A stretch of 64,000 bases of DNA from Gemmatimonadota bacterium (lineage in GTDB: Bacteria; Latescibacterota; UBA2968; GCA-2709665): contig JAPPFJ010000035.1 of NCBI GenBank assembly GCA_028877215.1, forward strand, positions 372,001 to 436,000. Direction: 5' to 3'. A program made the translations under genes and the position numbers. Each line of letters opens with the position of its first letter. Position 1 is the stretch's first letter. Under the pieces are notes generated by a model. The model made no database searches, was not told the DNA's origin, and saw only the letters and a program-made list of their open reading frames with translations. Below, piece by piece: positions 26,413 through 35,659 of this stretch.

Positions 26413-29400
26413 TCATCCATCGACGCGCAGAAATCGCAGTTCGGAATTCTCGCGTCCGAATATCAATTCGTCCTTCGCTCCGTCCGGCCGACGGACCTCC
26501 AGACGTTCACCGTCCCATCGGCACGCGGGCGCCCCTGCTTCATGCGTATCCGGCCAGATGACCGTCAGCAATTCAACTTCACGAGTCGCATCAGTGGTGG
26601 CATGCAGCGCCCCGTCGGTGAGCTGCGTCATCACGCAGTCCGGCGGTGCGACGCGGTCCAGCGTCACATCCGTTCCCGAAAACGCCAGAGACAGTCTTGT
26701 TTTGATTCCCCTGATTTCGCAACCCCGGTCCGCGTTGACGACTTCTCCGGCCGTATGCGCCATGAACGTCACCCGGACCGGCCGGTCACTTCTTACTTCG
26801 TCCATGACGACCAGGTACCGCCCGTCGACCATGACGACGTGGCGGCGTGCCCGCCCGACGTCCTCTCCGAAAGATCCGTCCGCTTCCGCCGCGATCGCCA
26901 GATGCCGGGACGCCTCCTCCCGATACAGAAACGTCCCGGTTCCAGGGCCCTGCGGCTTGCTGTCCACCAGCGTGGTGCTGTATCCCTCGGGCGGCGTACT
27001 GTAGTCGTGGCTGCGCCGGATCAGCGGCTCTCCTCCGGCCACCACTTGGATCGCGTTCAGGTCCCGGCTCGTATGCCCGAAACCGGGAGCGGCGTATCCG
27101 CTCTTGAACGACACGTACAGCTCGGGATCCGGCCATTCCGACGCGAGCGCGGCCCACCGGATCTCCTCGTAGACTCTCAGACGCTTCAAACCCGTCATAA
27201 TGGATCCCAGCAACGCCGGCGCCGGCCTGTCGCCCGCGTCGGTACGCGGCGCCTCGGGCTGATAGGGAATCCCGGGGGAACGCCAGATTATCGTATTCCA
27301 GTCGGAACGCCTGTTTTCGCCCGCGCCCCCGTATGCATCCGCATACAACGAAAAAATGGGCTCGTCAAACCGGCGCGCCAGAAGATGCAGAAAAGGCGCC
27401 GCCCCGCTGTTCATGCCGTCGTTGAACCCCGCCGGGACCCCGCGCGGCGTAAAGTAGATGGGAAAATACCCCGCGTCGCGCATGCCCGGCAATGAAAATA
27501 CGCCGTCGTCCGCGCCCGTTGCGGACTCCATCGCCGCGCCGTGCAGTATGACCCCGCGCAGGAACACCGCCCAGTAGTTGACGGATTCCGGCCAGGACCC
27601 ATCGTGCGGAAACGCGCGCATCGGCGTTCCGATGTCTTCCCGTGCAATCCTGAGAACGGCTTCCGCGTCCGGCGCTTCATCCCGGAGGCACAGCGCCAGC
27701 ACGGTCGCCACGCTGTCCGAAATCGGCGTCAGATTTGCAATCCTCCCCTTCCAGTAGGCCTGGTCGTTTTCCATGGCCCACAGGTACACCAGCAGCCCAT
27801 TCTCAATCAGCCGATCGTTGAGTACCCTGCGTTCATCCGTCGCGATCAGGTCGCCCAGCCAGTCCATCGCCAGTGCGCAGTACATCGCCTTCCACATCAG
27901 GTCCGGATCCGCGCCGTACACCCTCGGGTCACCCCAGAGCACGTGCTCCACGAGTATCCGGACCATCTTCCGGGCGAGCAGCCCGTACCCGCCGTCTCCC
28001 TCGATCAGATAGACCAGGGACGCAGCCATCATCTGGTGAGGGTCCCGCTGAAACAGCGTATCCTCCGCGTGACCCTGCATCAGCAGGTCGTTCCCCGCGA
28101 GCAGGTCGTCGATTGCGATCTCACGGATCTCCGTCCCATTGGGCGTGAGGCTGCACTCCTTAATTGTCCCGCGCCGAAGCACCTCGTCCACCTGCGCCTT
28201 CATCGCGTCATAATGCGGTTTCAGGCCCCCTTCCTTTGCCTGCGCCCTCAGCCGATCGACGTCCCTGCGGCGCAGCAGAACGCGTGGGTGCGGACTGGTA
28301 CCCATGACGTTGCAGGGACATTCGATACCGGCCGTCGCGCCCATTCCGACGGGCACGAGGCGCAGCCTGTAACGTCCCCTTGGCACTTCACCGATACATA
28401 CATCAAAGTCCGTCTCGTCCGAATCCGCAACAACCCGGCCCCTGTCCAGCGTCTCGCCCGCGTCGTTCACCAGGGACGCCTGCCACCGCGTGCCCCCGAG
28501 GCCTTCCCCGGCCATCCTGAATCGGCCGCGGCCACGCTGATCGTTGCCCAGGCGCAGCGGGTCCAGGCGGATCCGCCGGGACGGGATGAACTCGCATTGC
28601 GCTTCCGCCAGCATCGCGCCGGTGTCTGGATCGGAAACTGAGACGGCGAGCCGGTATGGATACAGGAAGCCCCTGAACGCACCGAACAGGCAGTCCAGTC
28701 GCATCCGCGTTTCGCCCTCGCCGCGGGCCTGGTCCACGAAAACGGTCTCGCGTCCGAAGGGATCTGAAAGCGCGACGCGTACGTCCAACATTTCAGGCAG
28801 CCTGCCCGCAGGTCGCAGATTCATCACCACTTCTTTCTGCGCCGGACCCTCGTCACGCAGGCTCAGATTCTCGATCTGTAATCGCGGACTCAACACCAGG
28901 CGGCCCAATCTGTCGGCCCGAAGCGGATCGCCGACGACAGGATACCGCACGGCCCGGCTCAGGGTGCTCACTTCCAGCCCTGGCCGGATGCGCGAGAGAC
29001 CGTTGACCACGAATCCGTCGGGCAACATCGCGGGAGGCGGGATATCCGTCCAATCCGTAAACCGGGCAACGTTCAGTGGAATCTGCAGCCCGGGCCGGGG
29101 ACGAACGCCGAGCAGGCCCCAGGGCAGCGTCAGACGCGCCGACCAGCCGTTGTCTTCCTGATCCGTATCGAATTTCGCCCGATCCGCACCGTCGGATAAC
29201 CGGACCGTACCATCCGAAAGACACTCCAGCTGAAGAAGCCTGTCTTTCCCCGTCACGATCGACACGACGACGCGGTCTTCCCCGTCTGTCCTCCCTTCGC
29301 ACGCCGCCGAAACCACCAGCGCCTCGCGGGTCCAGAACGCGGAGACGCGTGTACGTCCCCGCGGCCGATCCAGAAGCGGGCGGGCGGGGTCCATCATATT

Positions 29401-29559
29401 TCGCGTTCCCCGGCGCTTTGCGTACTCGAATCCGGTCAGCTTGGAACTCTGGCGGCTGTCCCAGATGTGCTTCGCAATCTCCATCCGGGCCAGTTCACCC
29501 AGCGCCGTGGATTCCTGCCCCGCGGGCCACACGTCTTTCTGGTTCAGTTCTATTTCCAT
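26413..29559 (-). CDS. Very large heparinase II/III-like protein with N-terminal CBM9/DOMON-type region
   Basis: A 1048-residue protein. Residues about 1-200 resemble the CBM9-like fold often fused to glycan-degrading proteins (GWSARLTLPWGLLGVRPRPG). A beta-sandwich linker follows. From about 400 (SPHPRVLLRRRDVDRLRAQ) comes the alpha/alpha toroid seen in DUF4962/heparinase proteins (WPESVNYWAVFLRGVILH). The C-terminal beta-sheet domain begins near 790 (SGYAAPGFGHTSRDLNAIQV, with the His expected in the lyase active site). It probably degrades or binds acidic polysaccharides. No signal peptide is seen. The ATG at 29559 has no clear ribosome site; a GTG at 29580 is equally weak. Confidence 0.75.
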   Translation of the reverse strand: MEIELNQKDVWPAGQESTALGELARMEIAKHIWDSRQSSKLTGFEYAKRRGTRNMMDPARPLLDRPRGRTRVSAFWTREALVVSAACEGRTDGEDRVVVSIVTGKDRLLQLECLSDGTVRLSDGADRAKFDTDQEDNGWSARLTLPWGLLGVRPRPGLQIPLNVARFTDWTDIPPPAMLPDGFVVNGLSRIRPGLEVSTLSRAVRYPVVGDPLRADRLGRLVLSPRLQIENLSLRDEGPAQKEVVMNLRPAGRLPEMLDVRVALSDPFGRETVFVDQARGEGETRMRLDCLFGAFRGFLYPYRLAVSVSDPDTGAMLAEAQCEFIPSRRIRLDPLRLGNDQRGRGRFRMAGEGLGGTRWQASLVNDAGETLDRGRVVADSDETDFDVCIGEVPRGRYRLRLVPVGMGATAGIECPCNVMGTSPHPRVLLRRRDVDRLRAQAKEGGLKPHYDAMKAQVDEVLRRGTIKECSLTPNGTEIREIAIDDLLAGNDLLMQGHAEDTLFQRDPHQMMAASLVYLIEGDGGYGLLARKMVRILVEHVLWGDPRVYGADPDLMWKAMYCALAMDWLGDLIATDERRVLNDRLIENGLLVYLWAMENDQAYWKGRIANLTPISDSVATVLALCLRDEAPDAEAVLRIAREDIGTPMRAFPHDGSWPESVNYWAVFLRGVILHGAAMESATGADDGVFSLPGMRDAGYFPIYFTPRGVPAGFNDGMNSGAAPFLHLLARRFDEPIFSLYADAYGGAGENRRSDWNTIIWRSPGIPYQPEAPRTDAGDRPAPALLGSIMTGLKRLRVYEEIRWAALASEWPDPELYVSFKSGYAAPGFGHTSRDLNAIQVVAGGEPLIRRSHDYSTPPEGYSTTLVDSKPQGPGTGTFLYREEASRHLAIAAEADGSFGEDVGRARRHVVMVDGRYLVVMDEVRSDRPVRVTFMAHTAGEVVNADRGCEIRGIKTRLSLAFSGTDVTLDRVAPPDCVMTQLTDGALHATTDATREVELLTVIWPDTHEAGAPACRWDGERLEVRRPDGAKDELIFGRENSELRFLRVDG

Positions 29560-29621
29560 TGTTCGGGCCAATCTGCGCACATCACAACACGTCGGCTCAG
29601 GCTAAACCGGGTGCGGGGAGC

Positions 29622-29757
29622 GGGGAGACGGTAGACGGTAGACGGTAGACGGTAGAAGAAATCCTTGCCAGGCATTTTTACTCCTCCTTGCCTCCGGCAC
29701 CAGAAGAAACCTGACAAGGCAGGAAAATTCTCCCGTCTCCCGGCTTACGTCTACCCA
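29622..29757 (+). repeat. GAGACG interspersed element, copy A
   Basis: A left arm with GGGGAGACGG and four tandem GTAGACG units is followed by AGAAGAAATCCTTGCC. The core resembles CACGAGAAGAAACCTCACAA (here with CACCAG and CTGACAA) inside a TGCCT...AGGCA stem. The right arm is TCTCCCGTCTCCC...TACGTCTACCC. The arms are roughly complementary. Same family as copies at 31136, 37633, 55124 and 60088. Confidence 0.7.
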
Positions 29758-29832
29758 CTATTTGCCGACTGCCAATGGCTGATCGCTGCCTTTCGAGGGC
29801 CGAGGGAAGAGATCTCGCGTCGTCTTTGTACT

Positions 29833-29856
29833 TGTAGGGGCGTCCCTTGTGGGCGC
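29833..29856 (+). repeat. Solo arm of the GTAGGGGCGTCCC palindromic element
   Basis: Twenty-four bases beginning TGTAGGGGCGTCCCTTGTGG are identical to the arms of the element at 63863-63966. Here only one arm is present. Confidence 0.65.
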
Positions 29857-30066
29857 ACTGCGTTTCGGTTGTTTTCGGGTTCTCTCTGTGCCTTCGTGTC
29901 TTCGTGTGAGCCGATTTTTGTCTGCCCGAACGCACTGAATCCGGGAGAGGTCCCCGGACAGAACATTAACTGAATCCAATTCAATACAAAAGCGAATAGT
30001 TGAAATAGATTATATTCCCATTAGGAATATATCATAACTGGTCCCTTAACCCCTTACGAGCCCACC

Positions 30067-31041
30067 TCACCCCACCTCCGTAATCCTGTACAACGGCTCC
30101 AGCCCATTCGCGATGCGCTCCACGTTCTCCGCGCAGGCTTCCCCGCGTCTCCTGGACGTACCGTACGTCTGCCCCGCGGTATGGGGCGTGGCGACGACGT
30201 TCGGCAGTTGCTGAAACGGATGGTCCGCGGACAGCGGCTCTTCGGCGAACACATCCAGCCCGGCGCCCCTGATCTCCCCGTTCAGCAGCGCCTCGACGAG
30301 CGCGGCCTCTTCCGCAATCTCCCCTCTCGCCACGTTGATCAGCACCGCCGTGGGCTTCATCGCCGCCAGCGCCTGTCTGTCGATCATGTGACGCGTTTTC
30401 GACGTCAGCGGCACGTGCAGCGACACGTAGTCGGCCTGCGCGAGCACCAATTCCAGTTCCGACGGCGCTGCAAACACGTCCACCCCCAGTTCATCCAACC
30501 TTTCCCGGGGGACGTCCACAGCGTCGACGGCCACAATCCGCATTCCCATCGCCTTCGCCCGCGCCGCCAGCGCCTGTCCGCTCGCGCCCAGGCCGATAAG
30601 CGCGACGGTTTTTCCGGACAGCTCCTCGCTCACCGGAAAGTAGAACACCTTCGTCCGGAGGTTCCGCACGTGCTCGTCGAACTGTTTCGCGAAATAAAGC
30701 ATCAGAAACATCGCGTGCTCCGCCAGCGCCGCCGCGCTGAACGGGCCGGGCGTATTGGCAAGCATCAGGCCTTTTTCAAGGAAATACGCCACGTCCACGT
30801 GGTCCACCCCGGTTCCCAGCACCTGCCACAGCTTCACGCGGGCAGCCAGCGCGGCGTCGATCAGGGCCCGCGTTCCCACCGACCCGCCCTGGTCCACCAC
30901 AACGGACACGCCCTCGAACTGCCCGGCCATGGGTTTCGAGGGATCGTACAGACAAACGGCATGCCCCTCCCCGACCGCCGTTCTCAAATCGTCGTACCAA
31001 GGCTGGAGCATACCCGGTACGTTCAGGTATAAGACCTTCAT
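30067..31041 (-). CDS. D-2-hydroxyacid dehydrogenase (phosphoglycerate-dehydrogenase-like)
   Basis: A 324-residue NAD-dependent D-isomer-specific 2-hydroxyacid dehydrogenase. The NAD motif is GLGASGQALAARA, and the catalytic triad is Arg in LINVARGEI, Glu in DVFAEEPL and His in ATPHTAGQ. It is likely to reduce a 2-keto acid or oxidise a 2-hydroxy acid in sugar-acid metabolism; it is shorter than SerA and has no ACT domain. ATG 31041 has AGGAG eleven bases upstream. A 16-base palindrome at 31066-31081 sits just before it and may be an operator. It shares strand and direction with the DUF6785 gene upstream but is separated from it by a repeat. Confidence 0.88.
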   Translation of the reverse strand: MKVLYLNVPGMLQPWYDDLRTAVGEGHAVCLYDPSKPMAGQFEGVSVVVDQGGSVGTRALIDAALAARVKLWQVLGTGVDHVDVAYFLEKGLMLANTPGPFSAAALAEHAMFLMLYFAKQFDEHVRNLRTKVFYFPVSEELSGKTVALIGLGASGQALAARAKAMGMRIVAVDAVDVPRERLDELGVDVFAAPSELELVLAQADYVSLHVPLTSKTRHMIDRQALAAMKPTAVLINVARGEIAEEAALVEALLNGEIRGAGLDVFAEEPLSADHPFQQLPNVVATPHTAGQTYGTSRRRGEACAENVERIANGLEPLYRITEVG

Positions 31042-31065
31042 ATTTAACCATTCTCCTGGTTGCAT

Positions 31066-31081
31066 TTAGACGTTCGTCTAA
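31066..31081. promoter_or_regulatory. Operator-like palindrome before the 2-hydroxyacid dehydrogenase gene
   Basis: TTAGACG-TT-CGTCTAA is a perfect inverted repeat with seven-base arms and a two-base centre. It is 25 bases upstream of the ATG at 31041, where a repressor site would overlap the promoter or leader. It is the size of a GntR or LacI-family site. No regulator gene is adjacent. Confidence 0.45.
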
Positions 31082-31135
31082 TTTAACATCCCTACCCCCA
31101 GACAACCCCAATCCATTGCCATCTCTCGTGAAGGC

Positions 31136-31262
31136 GGGGAGACGGGAGACGTTAGACGGGAGAAGAAATCCTTGCCCGATATGTTATCCTTCCTTGCCTT
31201 CGACACGAGAAGAAACTTCACAAGGCAGACGATCTCTACCCTCTCCCGTCTTGCGTCTCACC
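31136..31262 (+). repeat. GAGACG interspersed element, copy B
   Basis: Left arm GGGGAGACGGGAGACGTTAG, then the AGAAGAAATCCTTGCC block, a core CACGAGAAGAAACTTCACAA at 31204-31223 between TTGCCT and AGGCA, and right arm CTCTCCCGTCTTGCGTCTCA. It lies between the 2-hydroxyacid dehydrogenase and DUF6785 genes. Confidence 0.75.
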
Positions 31263-31318
31263 CGGTGGCCGACGGGTGGACGGTGGTTTTGTAAGCTGAC
31301 GGCTGGTTCCTTGATTTG

Positions 31319-33319
31319 CTAATAGTTATGAAAACCGTGTCCCTGGCCCGGAAACCAGATCAGGTCGACGACCTGTGCGATGCCGATGCCAACGCAATAC
31401 CCGATGACCGTCCCGTAGAAAAACGGCTTCGCCTTCTCGTACATCCGCGGTCCCCCGTAGTGCACGATCAGCAGCTTGGCCGCCCATACGAGCATGATGC
31501 TCAGCACGTAATACCGGGGTCCCGTCGTATACTGGAACGCCAGGCCGAGCGGGTGCAGCGGCCACCACGGAAACCACGTCCTCAGCAGCGCGAGCAGACC
31601 CGCCTCCCCAGCGCCGATAAGCCAGATCCCCAGCTTCTGCGGGTCGAAAACGGTTCGGTCCGTCTCTCCTATGGACGTCGCCAGACCGTTGAATATGCCG
31701 TGCGGCCCCTCCCACAAGGTCCACGACCGCAGAAAGAGTGCGGACTCCGTATAGCAGTAATAGATGATGAAGCCCACGCAGACCAGGAAGCTGACCACGA
31801 ATCCGACAAAGACCGTCCCGCCGACCCATCCCCGGCGGGACTTCAGATGGTCCATCGCCTTCAGATGATGGGGAAGCATCTGAATCGTCTGCAGCCGGCC
31901 ACCTCCGAAGAAGACGCTGCTGTTCAGGAGCCCCAATCCGACCAGGTTCCGGGTATCCATCGTGGCCGTGCCCGTGATGGACTTGAGCCACCATCCGCCC
32001 TTGCCCCCGACGGGAACCAGATACCCGAACCCCGTCGCCGCCATGTATTTCGCCACCGTGAAATACGCGATGAACATCAACGTCATCTGTCCCAGGGCGA
32101 GGCTGAACGAAAGGCCCACGGCCATGAAGAATCCGCAGACGAAACTCGCGCAGACCAGCAGCCCCGCCACCGCGGTCCTGTAGGACACCGGACCCTCCCC
32201 TTCGCCGCCGCCTTCCCAGGCCTTCTTCCAGACGTACGCGAGGTGACGCCTGGCCATCCACAGGGACCACACCACCAGGACCGTCATCGCCCCGTGGCTT
32301 TCCAGATTGACGATTTCGTTGCCGGTCGAGGGCTGCCCCGCCATGCCCACGGTGAACCCGGTCCGGTTCATCACGCCCACCTTCACCACCGCCAGCAGGC
32401 CCATGAACCAGAAACTGAACAGCAGGTCCAGGCGACACAGATAACCCAGACCGATCACGAGCGGTAATACCCGATAGTAGACGCGGGGAAAGTTGTGAGC
32501 CACCACCATCCACTTGGTGTTCACCGAGTCGAACAGCGTGACGCGCGGCACCTGGGGGTACCAGAACGTGATGATGTTCCAGCAGATGATGCCGGCCGTC
32601 CAGGCGAAACCCAGCCAGAACAACGGCGACCGGAAGAGCCGCGGAATGGCGCGGCCGGGTCCGATTCCGTCGGTCAGATCAGAGGGAAAACTGACCAGCG
32701 GATAGGTCAGCCGTTCGGCGTCGGTCCACTGGCGATGAAAAATCGTCGTAACGAAAAAAGCCACGCCTACCATGGCGAGGCTGCCTGCCAGCCACCATCC
32801 CACCGGCGCCAGCCACCCTGACCAGGGGACTGACTCCCCCTTGCGCAACCCGAAGTAGAACCGGTCCACGATTTCCGGCACGGGCTCGGGGAACGCCCAG
32901 TGCGGCAGCTCGTCGAGGAACAGGTCGGCCCAGCGGTTCTCGGGGGTCGCGAAGAAATGCGGCGCGGGCAGCGCGCCCGTCATATACCCCGTCCACCCCA
33001 CTCCGGGCATCATCCCCGCGACCCAGGCCATGGCGAAGATAACCATCATCTCCGTGCGGGAAAGCACGCTCCCGGGCGCGACCCGGGCGATCACCATGTT
33101 GATGACCACCCAGATTACAAATACCAGTATCAGCGATACAGGGAAATTGGACTTGACCAGCGACCCGACGTGCAGAACCATCGACCCGGCGATGCCGTAA
33201 TAGGCCGAGGCGGCAGCCGTCAACAGACCCAGAACCACCGACCGCGCGGTGATACCGCTCCCCGCGGAATCGGGATCTTCTGAACGGTTCCGGTGATCGT
33301 CAAGATGCGCCTGAGCCAT
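31319..33319 (-). CDS. DUF6785-type polytopic membrane protein (OPT-transporter-like)
   Basis: A 666-residue integral membrane protein with a hydrophilic N-terminus (about 25 residues). At least twelve hydrophobic segments follow (for example FPVSLILVFVIWVVINMVIA, GWLAPVGWWLAGSLAMVGVAFF, LLCASF-type and GGTVFVGFVVSFLVCVGFII). The pattern, including LSRTEMMVIFAMAWVAGMMPG and DAERLTYPLVSFP, matches the DUF6785/DUF6784 proteins, which resemble oligopeptide transporters. The substrate is unknown. The neighbours (sugar isomerase, dehydrogenases, aminotransferase) suggest uptake of a sugar-like compound. The start is ATG 33319 with a weak ribosome site. Confidence 0.75.
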   Translation of the reverse strand: MAQAHLDDHRNRSEDPDSAGSGITARSVVLGLLTAAASAYYGIAGSMVLHVGSLVKSNFPVSLILVFVIWVVINMVIARVAPGSVLSRTEMMVIFAMAWVAGMMPGVGWTGYMTGALPAPHFFATPENRWADLFLDELPHWAFPEPVPEIVDRFYFGLRKGESVPWSGWLAPVGWWLAGSLAMVGVAFFVTTIFHRQWTDAERLTYPLVSFPSDLTDGIGPGRAIPRLFRSPLFWLGFAWTAGIICWNIITFWYPQVPRVTLFDSVNTKWMVVAHNFPRVYYRVLPLVIGLGYLCRLDLLFSFWFMGLLAVVKVGVMNRTGFTVGMAGQPSTGNEIVNLESHGAMTVLVVWSLWMARRHLAYVWKKAWEGGGEGEGPVSYRTAVAGLLVCASFVCGFFMAVGLSFSLALGQMTLMFIAYFTVAKYMAATGFGYLVPVGGKGGWWLKSITGTATMDTRNLVGLGLLNSSVFFGGGRLQTIQMLPHHLKAMDHLKSRRGWVGGTVFVGFVVSFLVCVGFIIYYCYTESALFLRSWTLWEGPHGIFNGLATSIGETDRTVFDPQKLGIWLIGAGEAGLLALLRTWFPWWPLHPLGLAFQYTTGPRYYVLSIMLVWAAKLLIVHYGGPRMYEKAKPFFYGTVIGYCVGIGIAQVVDLIWFPGQGHGFHNY

Positions 33320-33378
33320 AATTACCGGTACCCCGGCGAAACCGGCGGGCCGCCGGTGGTCGGGTCATCCCGGCCGTC

Positions 33379-34209
33379 TCACCCGCCAGGAACAAACCGC
33401 CTCAGATAATCCACGGCTTTGGGGACCGCCGTGTCCTCCGCCTCCACCGCCTGACCTTCGTAGACCACGGAAACCCAACCATTAAAGTCCACGCTTCTCA
33501 AAATCTCAAAAATCCTGGGATAGTCCAGCCAGTCCTCCTCGCCGGTCTGAATCCGGTAGATCTTCGCGCGCACGTGTACGGCCAGAGGCGCCGTTTCCGC
33601 GATGCTTCCATAGAAATCCAGCACGGGGTCCTCCCTGCCGTTCGCGCCGCTGGCGCCGGGCGACCCGACGTACTGACCGGTGTCCAGGATATGGGACAGA
33701 TAGGCGTTGTTCACCGTTTCGATGATGCGGCGCACATCCTTTCCCGTTCGCGTCACGCACCCGTGGTTGTGGTTGTGCAGGCCCAGCACCACGCCCTTCT
33801 CTTCGCCATAGGCGGCGACCTCCCGCATACACGGCATCATCCGCGCCCACACCTCCTCCTCCGTCGCGCCGCCGCGCACCCACGCCGCGAATATCCGCAC
33901 CATCGGGACCCCCATGAAGGCCGCTACGTCCACCCACTCCCTGACCTCGGAAACCGCGCCGGCTAGCTCCGGATCCGGCCTGCCGAAATCGTTGCTCACC
34001 CCGATATAGGAGATCGCCAGGCCGCGCTTCAGACACCGCATCCTGATATTCCGCAGGTAAGCCGGTTCCTTGGAGGCGAACGCCCCCGTATGAATATCGA
34101 TGCCATCCAGCTTCAACTCATGCGCCCGGTCAATAAACCCCTCAAGGTCCATCGTGCCGTCCGCAAACCGGTCCTTGTAGCTCAGCGACATACAGCCCAG
34201 TTTCATCAT
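33379..34209 (-). CDS. Sugar phosphate isomerase/epimerase (xylose-isomerase-like TIM barrel)
   Basis: A 276-residue AP-endonuclease-2/xylose isomerase-like TIM-barrel protein. KLGCMSLSYKDRF opens the first strand, DGIDIHTGAF the second, and metal-ligand positions are suggested by GLHNHNHG (His), SHILDTGQ (Asp) and VHVRAKIYR (His). Such enzymes isomerise or epimerise sugars, or dehydrate inosose or ketose-like compounds. Two adjacent ATGs precede KLGCMS; 34209 is chosen with GAGGAG nine bases upstream. It is 59 bases upstream of the membrane protein gene in the same direction, so they are probably cotranscribed and the barrel may process what that transporter imports. Confidence 0.85.
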   Translation of the reverse strand: MMKLGCMSLSYKDRFADGTMDLEGFIDRAHELKLDGIDIHTGAFASKEPAYLRNIRMRCLKRGLAISYIGVSNDFGRPDPELAGAVSEVREWVDVAAFMGVPMVRIFAAWVRGGATEEEVWARMMPCMREVAAYGEEKGVVLGLHNHNHGCVTRTGKDVRRIIETVNNAYLSHILDTGQYVGSPGASGANGREDPVLDFYGSIAETAPLAVHVRAKIYRIQTGEEDWLDYPRIFEILRSVDFNGWVSVVYEGQAVEAEDTAVPKAVDYLRRFVPGG

Positions 34210-34404
34210 CCCGCCGATCTCCTCGATTAGGCCCGTCCCGGCCCGTTCGCGAATTAACCTCAATACGAAAAAACAGCAACGCGGCGACGCGATAAAACCC
34301 TCCGAAACGGGGCGTTATCGACGTATAGAAGGACGTTTTTTCTCTTCACGTCCAGTGACCTGGTGTATCCTGGTAATCCGCAGTTTAATCGCCTTTATCA
34401 ACTT

Positions 34405-34500
34405 GCACATATACGAACTAACGTCACCGAAAAACGACGAATCCTGGTTAACAAGCACATATTCGAATTAACGTCCCCGAAGACTTACGAATCAAGGTTA
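34405..34500. repeat. Two tandem copies of a 50-base unit
   Basis: Segments 34405-34450 and 34455-34500 are imperfect direct repeats with a period of exactly 50 bases. Both begin GCACATAT and end ACGAATC..GGTTA. The unit holds AACTAACGTC or AATTAACGTC. The second copy ends on the stop codon of the class V aminotransferase gene. They lie upstream of the isomerase gene start at 34209, so they could be paired regulator sites. Confidence 0.55.
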
Positions 34501-35625
34501 AACCTGCGCCAGGACTTCCAGAAGCCTGTCGACGTCCGCGCTGCCGTTGTACAGATGCGTGGACACCCTCAGCCGGCCGTATTCCCCCCAGCACAGCACA
34601 TTATGCGCCGCAAGAGCCGTTTCGAGTCCCTTTGCGTCGTCCACCGCAAAGCAGGTGTTTCCGGACCGCGCGACGCGTTCCCCGGGGCTGATCACCGGGT
34701 ATCCGAGCCGGTCCAAGCCCGCGCTCACCTGCTCCGACAGATCGCGCGCATGCGTGTCGATCCGGTCCATTCCCACGCCCAGCAGGACCTCCAGCGCCTT
34801 GTCCAGGTGCATGACCACCATCATCGCCGGATTCCCGGGCTCCATCCGGTCCGGCATCGGCTTTTCATCCACGTCGGGATGGCGCTCGGCGCGCTGGGCC
34901 GGCCAAACTGCCAGGTTCCGCCAGCCGAAACACGTCGTCCCAATCTGCGACTCCGCGTGCTCGCTCACGTAGCACGGCGCGACGCCGTGCGTTGCCAGCA
35001 ACCATTTGTAGCTGCTGCTCACCGTCATATCCGCCAGCCCGGCATCGACCCGCACCACCCCGGAGGCATGGGTGGCGTCTACCGCCAGCAGCACACCCCT
35101 GCCACGCGTCCCTTCGGAAAGCCGCGCCACGTCCAGGTTCTGCCCCGTGTAGAAACTCACCTGGCTCACGGCCAGCACTCGGGTGCGCGAATCCACGGCA
35201 GTCAGCAGGTCCGCTTCGTGGACGAACCAGTCGCGGTGCGGAACCAACCGGACCTCCACACCCAGCCGGTCCAGTTGCTTCCACGCGTAAGCCACCGACG
35301 GGAACTCCAGGTTCGTGGTCACCACGTTATCCCCGTCACGCCAGTCCAGCCCCCTCGCCAGCCAGTTGATGCCCTCGGCCGCTGACGGCACGAACGCAAT
35401 GCGCTTTGCGGGCACGCCCCACAAGTCACCCATGCGGCCGCGGCACCTGTTCCCGATCGTGTAGATCACGTCCCGCCCGTCGTATCCCCCGCTCTTCAGG
35501 CGCGCGAACTCCGCATAGACCGACTCCTGCGCCTTCAGCCACGGACTTTCTCCTCCCGTACACAGATGCGTAATCCCTTCAAGCCCCACGAATTCGTCGG
35601 GCGAAATCAACGGCTCGATCTTCAT
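34498..35625 (-). CDS. Class V aminotransferase (cysteine desulfurase fold)
   Basis: A 375-residue PLP enzyme of fold type I. Asp and His residues stack on the cofactor in LLAVDATHASGVV, and the Schiff-base lysine is in MTVSSSYKWLLATHG. FVPSAAEGINWLARGLDW is the cofactor phosphate-binding segment. The family contains cysteine desulfurases, isopenicillin epimerases and aminotransferases; the missing mobile catalytic Cys argues for an epimerase or aminotransferase. ATG 35625 follows GAGGG at a short spacing. Next upstream is the Gfo/Idh/MocA gene, 34 bases away, so the two are probably one transcript. Confidence 0.85.
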   Translation of the reverse strand: MKIEPLISPDEFVGLEGITHLCTGGESPWLKAQESVYAEFARLKSGGYDGRDVIYTIGNRCRGRMGDLWGVPAKRIAFVPSAAEGINWLARGLDWRDGDNVVTTNLEFPSVAYAWKQLDRLGVEVRLVPHRDWFVHEADLLTAVDSRTRVLAVSQVSFYTGQNLDVARLSEGTRGRGVLLAVDATHASGVVRVDAGLADMTVSSSYKWLLATHGVAPCYVSEHAESQIGTTCFGWRNLAVWPAQRAERHPDVDEKPMPDRMEPGNPAMMVVMHLDKALEVLLGVGMDRIDTHARDLSEQVSAGLDRLGYPVISPGERVARSGNTCFAVDDAKGLETALAAHNVLCWGEYGRLRVSTHLYNGSADVDRLLEVLAQV

Positions 35626-35659
35626 AGACCCTCATTCTGATATTGGCGCCATGCGCCCG

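Larger units (their letters stand above)
29560..30066. other. Intergenic region holding repeats and an AT-rich palindrome
   Basis: No gene is visible. It contains a GAGACG element (29622-29757), a solo arm of the GTAGGGGCGTCCC element (29833-29856), and an AT-rich stretch with the palindrome ATATTCC-N5-GGAATAT at 30012-30030 just past the end of the 2-hydroxyacid dehydrogenase gene. Confidence 0.5.

Noticed and set aside
26413..29580. Two separate genes within the giant heparinase-like frame
   Set aside because: The frame is uninterrupted, and an N-terminal CBM9-like region fused to a lyase is a known layout.
29622..31262. GAGACG elements as CRISPR or tRNA-like sequences
   Set aside because: Copies are far apart, in both orientations, with no acceptor-stem or cloverleaf; interspersed palindromic repeats explain them better.
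34405..34500. Possible CRISPR array
   Set aside because: Only two imperfect 50-base units with no spacer structure and no cas genes.
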